Below are positions 6,704 through 9,185 of a stretch of 9,185 nt of DNA, one piece after another. Origin of the DNA: Anaerolineae bacterium (GTDB taxonomy: Bacteria; Chloroflexota; Anaerolineae; B4-G1; SLSP01); NCBI GenBank assembly GCA_016934645.1, contig JAFGSL010000152.1, positions 1 through 9,185 of the forward strand. The letters run 5' to 3'. Made by a program: the position numbers and the translations under genes. The notes under the pieces are model-generated. The model was not told the origin of the DNA and made no database searches. It worked only from the letters and a program-made list of their open reading frames with translations. The first letter of the stretch is position 1. Every line of letters starts with the position of its first letter.

Positions 6704-7591
6704 ATGCGTCTGGCAATCTTGGCCGACATCCACGGCAATCTTCCCGCGCTGGAAGCGGTGTTGGCAGATGCGCGTGCGCAGGGCGTGGACGATTACGTCG
6801 TCGCCGGGGATCTGATCCTGGGCGGGCCGTTCCCGGCGGAGACGTTGACGCGGCTGCGCAATCTCGACGCCTGGATCATCCAGGGAAACGGTGAAACCTA
6901 CTTCACCCGTTATGATTCAGGTGCGGCGCCGGAAGCCTGGGGAACCAGCGCGCAATGGGGGCCATTTCAGTGGAGCTATGCCCGTCTGGACCGGGATGCG
7001 CTGGACTATCTCGCCGCGCTGCCCGAACAAGTGTCGGTGGCAGTACCCGGCGCCGCGCCGATCTGTGTGGTGCACGGTTCGCCGGGCGCTATCGCGGTGG
7101 GCATTATGCCGGACGACCCGGAGGTTAGGCGCAAATTTGTACAGGCACAGTCGACGAACAATGTCGGCGTGGAAGACGCGCTGGCGAAGACTACTGAATC
7201 GGTGTTGGTGTGCGGGCACACGCACATCGCGTGGGAGCATCGCAACGATGGGCGGCTGGCATTCAATCCCGGCTCGGTCGGTGCGCCAATCGACGGTGAG
7301 CTAGGTGCCGAGTATGCGCTACTCACCTGGCAGGATGGGCACTGGACAGTAGAATTGCGCATAGTGGATTACGATGTAGATGCCCTGCTCGTGGCATATC
7401 GAGAGCGAGGGATGCTTGCACAAGGTGGTGCGATGGTGCGCGCGCTGATGCGCGGCGCCGAAACCGGGCAGAACTACCCGTGGTACCTCGTTCTCCACGC
7501 CTTCGATCTGGCAGCGCAGGCCGGAATCGAGCACGAAGGCGCTGTTCCAGATGAAATCTGGGAACGTGCTACTGCGACATTTGAGTGGTAG
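6704..7591 (+). CDS. Metallophosphoesterase of the YfcE/MJ0936-like family
   Basis: The 295-aa cytoplasmic protein carries the calcineurin-like metal-site motifs in order: D8-I-H10-G-N (DIHGN), G35-D36 (VVAGDLILGG), G61-N62-G-E64 (QGNGETY), V123-H124-G (VVHGSPG), G171-H-T-H174 (CGHTHIAWE) and N188-P-G-S-V192. These bind two metal ions and hydrolyse phosphomono- or diesters; the natural substrate is not readable. GNGE replaces the GNHE of classical members, but the Asn ligand is kept, as in the YfcE-like branch, where this histidine is often absent. The protein is longer than YfcE (about 180 aa), with extra sequence at 65-115 and a C-terminal helical part after about 220. The ATG at 6704 is chosen over an in-frame TTG at 6692 because GGAGG (6694-6698) lies 5 nt upstream. 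It follows the DUF5107 gene by 75 bp on the same strand, so co-transcription is possible. Confidence 0.9.
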   Translation: MRLAILADIHGNLPALEAVLADARAQGVDDYVVAGDLILGGPFPAETLTRLRNLDAWIIQGNGETYFTRYDSGAAPEAWGTSAQWGPFQWSYARLDRDALDYLAALPEQVSVAVPGAAPICVVHGSPGAIAVGIMPDDPEVRRKFVQAQSTNNVGVEDALAKTTESVLVCGHTHIAWEHRNDGRLAFNPGSVGAPIDGELGAEYALLTWQDGHWTVELRIVDYDVDALLVAYRERGMLAQGGAMVRALMRGAETGQNYPWYLVLHAFDLAAQAGIEHEGAVPDEIWERATATFEW

Positions 7592-7618
7592 GAAAACACT
7601 AACTCGCTTTACTTTTTA

Positions 7619-7648
7619 TATTACCTCTTTGTAAATCTATGGTATACT
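7619..7648 (+). promoter_or_regulatory. Extended -10 promoter of the vapBC-type operon
   Basis: TGGTATACT (7640-7648) is an extended -10 element with a 5/6 match to TATAAT in TATACT. The -35 region near 7619-7625 is weak (TATTAC or ATTACC), as is common for extended -10 promoters. Transcription would start near 7655, about 30 nt before the antitoxin ATG. The surrounding 80 bp are AT-rich, in contrast to the genes around them. Confidence 0.6.
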
Positions 7649-7671
7649 TTGTATGAGTAGAAATTACAAAG
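7627..7671. promoter_or_regulatory. CTTTGTA repeats around the promoter, possible antitoxin operator
   Basis: CTTTGTAA (7627-7634), CTTTGTAT (7647-7654) and the inverted TTACAAAG (7664-7671) surround the -10 box. The two direct copies are 20 bp apart, about two helical turns on one DNA face. The first and third form an 8-bp inverted repeat. AbrB-type antitoxins usually repress their own operon by binding such repeats, so this is the likely autoregulatory site. The right arm ends at the SD AAGGAG (7669-7674). Confidence 0.5.
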
Positions 7672-7684
7672 GAGCATAAAAATC

Positions 7685-7930
7685 ATGCTAACGACAGTCG
7701 TAAAGTTAAGTGAACGCAATCAGATGGTGTTGCCAAAAGCTGCCCGCGAGGCTCTGGGCGTAGAGCCAGGTGGACGCATTGCGGTCATCGTTGATGGCGA
7801 AAGCGTGCGTCTGCTCCCCGAACCAGAGAGCTGGAGCGACTACATCTATGGCTTGGGGAAGTCGATGTGGGAGACGCTCGGAGGTGGTGAGCAATTCCTG
7901 CGCGAGGAACGAGCGGCATGGCAAGAATAG
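7685..7930 (+). CDS. AbrB/MazE-type antitoxin (VapB-like)
   Basis: The 81-aa protein starts with an AbrB/SpoVT swapped-hairpin DNA-binding domain: VVKLSERNQMVLPKAAREALGVEPGGRIAVIVDGESVRLLP (split as residues 5-24 and 25-45 of the protein), with the typical N-Q-x-V/T-L-P-K core. A charged tail (46-81, with WSDYIYGLGKSMWETL and EERAAWQE) would wrap around and block the toxin. The ATG at 7685 has AAGGAG (7669-7674) 10 nt upstream. The end overlaps the PIN gene by 13 nt, the usual translational coupling of vapBC operons. It probably represses its own promoter through the CTTTGTA repeats upstream. Confidence 0.87.
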   Translation: MLTTVVKLSERNQMVLPKAAREALGVEPGGRIAVIVDGESVRLLPEPESWSDYIYGLGKSMWETLGGGEQFLREERAAWQE

Positions 7931-8391
7931 AAGCACTACTCAGCCAGTTACAGCGCGCTAATACGATAGCCCTGGATACATCCATATTCATCTACGCCTT
8001 CGAGCAACATCCAGATTTTGGACTTCTCGCACAGGGCATTTTCCGCGCCATAGAGAATGGTGTTTGTCGAGGATACGCTTCAGTTTTAGCCTTGGGGGAA
8101 GTGCTCACGGGTGTCAAAAAAGCCGGGAACCGTGATTTGTTGTTGCGCTATCGCAACGCTTTCCAACAGTTTCCCGGCTTGACATTGTGTGCATGCGATA
8201 TCGCCGTGATGGAAATGATGTCTGATCTACGCTCACGCTACAATATACGCACGCCAGATGCTATTCACATAGGATCAGCATTGGTACAAGGCGCACACAC
8301 TTTTGTAACTAATGACGCTCAACTAAAATGCGTTACAGAACTAGACATCACCGTATTGGCAGATTTTACGCAAGGGAAACACACAAGTTAG
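7918..8391 (+). CDS. PIN-domain ribonuclease toxin (VapC-like)
   Basis: The 157-aa protein has the acidic PIN active site: D20 in IALDTSIFIYAFE, E61 in LALGEVLTG, D114 in RTPDAIHIGSAL and D133 in FVTNDAQLK. These four would hold Mg or Mn for RNA cleavage. VapC toxins cut tRNA or rRNA and slow growth when the antitoxin is lost; the RNA target is not readable. The ATG at 7918 lies inside the antitoxin gene, with GAGGA (7904-7908) 9 nt upstream. Codon use is visibly more AT-rich than in the DUF5107 or GH127 genes, which fits acquisition by transfer. The stop is only 4 bp from the stop of the convergent GH127 gene, and no terminator hairpin was seen between them. All key residues are present, so it appears active. 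Confidence 0.9.
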   Translation: MARIEALLSQLQRANTIALDTSIFIYAFEQHPDFGLLAQGIFRAIENGVCRGYASVLALGEVLTGVKKAGNRDLLLRYRNAFQQFPGLTLCACDIAVMEMMSDLRSRYNIRTPDAIHIGSALVQGAHTFVTNDAQLKCVTELDITVLADFTQGKHTS

Positions 8392-8395
8392 CGAA

Positions 8396-9185
8396 TTATT
8401 TCTCACCCCGCGGAATCCACACGCGCATCGCTCCCGGCGTCCGATTGGCCCAGGCATAGTACGGCACAGCGATCAGCTTAGTCTGACGCGCAGCCGTTTC
8501 CGGCACGGGCGCGAGCCGATAGAGCGCGGCATCCCAATCCCTCACGTCCGCCATATAGCCCTCCGCCGTCACCGTGACCACGCCACCGAGCAGGTCTTCA
8601 CGCCACACGAACTCCAATTCCGCGTCGGGCGCGAGGCGCACATCCAGCAGATCCACGTCTGCATCCTGATCCTCCTCCTCTAAGCAATAAACCATCGGTC
8701 CCCGCTCGATGGCAAGGCTGCCGCGGATCGCGTCCACGCGCGGGTTGGGTGCAGTGAGCCGGGGACGCATCTCCAGATCAAGTTCTACAACATCGCCGGG
8801 TTGCCAGGCCCGTGTCAGGGTCACGTAATTCCCGTCGCTCGCCCCACCCGCGATGATCTCTCCGTTAAGCCACAATGCGGCGTGGTTACACCATCCGGGA
8901 ACACGAAACGCCAATATCCACTCGCTGCCCCCCGTCTCCGCGACAGTGACGTGCACGTGCCCATCCCAGGGATAGTGCGTCTCCATTTGCAGCACGATGG
9001 ATTGATCACCTACTGTCGCTTCAATCGTTGCCGAAGCATACTGGTGCAATTGCACACCCATATCATCGGTGGTGGCGAGGTAATTCCCCACGAGTGCAAT
9101 CTGGCGCATCACGTTCGGCGGGCAGCACGCGCAGCCGTACCACTCCGGGCGCGCGATCCCGCCCCGGCTCTGCAAGGGATTCACG
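8396..9185 (-). CDS. GH127-type glycosidase (beta-L-arabinofuranosidase family), C-terminal part
   Basis: About 263 residues are present, open to the right edge. The GTG at 9184 is simply the first possible start in the window and is not the real one. The piece begins just before WYGCACCPPNVMRQIALVGNY. The paired cysteines (residues 20-21 of the fragment) match the Cys-Cys of GH127, where one is the nucleophile and both bind zinc with an upstream Glu and Cys that lie outside the window. Also typical are LAFRVPGWC, the RGPMVYCLEE segment and the C-terminal PYYAWANRTPGAMRVW. Full-length members are about 600-700 aa and release L-arabinofuranose from plant glycans or glycoproteins; other substrates occur in the broad DUF1680 family. 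No signal peptide can be judged. It converges on the PIN toxin gene with a 4-bp gap. It is the clearest sign of plant-sugar metabolism here. Confidence 0.88.
   Translation of the reverse strand, partial: VNPLQSRGGIARPEWYGCACCPPNVMRQIALVGNYLATTDDMGVQLHQYASATIEATVGDQSIVLQMETHYPWDGHVHVTVAETGGSEWILAFRVPGWCNHAALWLNGEIIAGGASDGNYVTLTRAWQPGDVVELDLEMRPRLTAPNPRVDAIRGSLAIERGPMVYCLEEEDQDADVDLLDVRLAPDAELEFVWREDLLGGVVTVTAEGYMADVRDWDAALYRLAPVPETAARQTKLIAVPYYAWANRTPGAMRVWIPRGEK

Overview
The window reads as chromosomal DNA of a GC-rich, free-living bacterium. The best guess is Chloroflexota (Anaerolineae-like). That guess is inference: it rests on a DUF5107-TPR protein, a GH127-type glycosidase, a VapBC pair and several families of short dispersed heptamer or palindromic repeats. 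No rRNA or marker gene is present to prove it. No rRNA, tRNA, CRISPR array, transposase or phage gene was found.

Left part (1-2361, minus strand): a compact operon read right to left. It encodes a LolD/MacB-type ABC ATPase, an acyltransferase-3 membrane enzyme whose start overlaps the ATPase end, and, 27 bp further on, the N-terminus of a MacB/FtsX-type permease that runs off the left edge. The layout suggests a transporter that moves or inserts a lipid, peptide or glycoconjugate, with an acyl-transfer enzyme made alongside it.

Middle (2362-6628): a 319-bp divergent intergenic region holds a near-perfect palindromic dispersed repeat, a good sigma-70-like promoter and a GACTA repeat block. 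It is followed by a WrbA-like flavodoxin gene and a large gene (1113 aa) that fuses a DUF5107 domain to a long TPR array. Two repeat sequences of intergenic type are read in frame inside the linker of the large protein. An inverted copy of one of them lies 2 bp after its stop codon.

Right part (6629-9185): a YfcE/MJ0936-like metallophosphoesterase; a VapBC toxin-antitoxin pair with its own extended -10 promoter and an operator-like set of CTTTGTA repeats; and, converging with a 4-bp gap, the C-terminal part of a GH127 (beta-L-arabinofuranosidase-type) enzyme that continues beyond the right edge. GH127 and DUF5107 together hint at a plant-polysaccharide utilisation neighbourhood.

I do not see a clearly new multi-gene system. 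The most notable items are the acyltransferase embedded in the ABC cassette, the repeat-derived protein segments in the DUF5107 gene with their inverted partner, and the unknown role of the DUF5107-TPR protein beside a GH127 enzyme.
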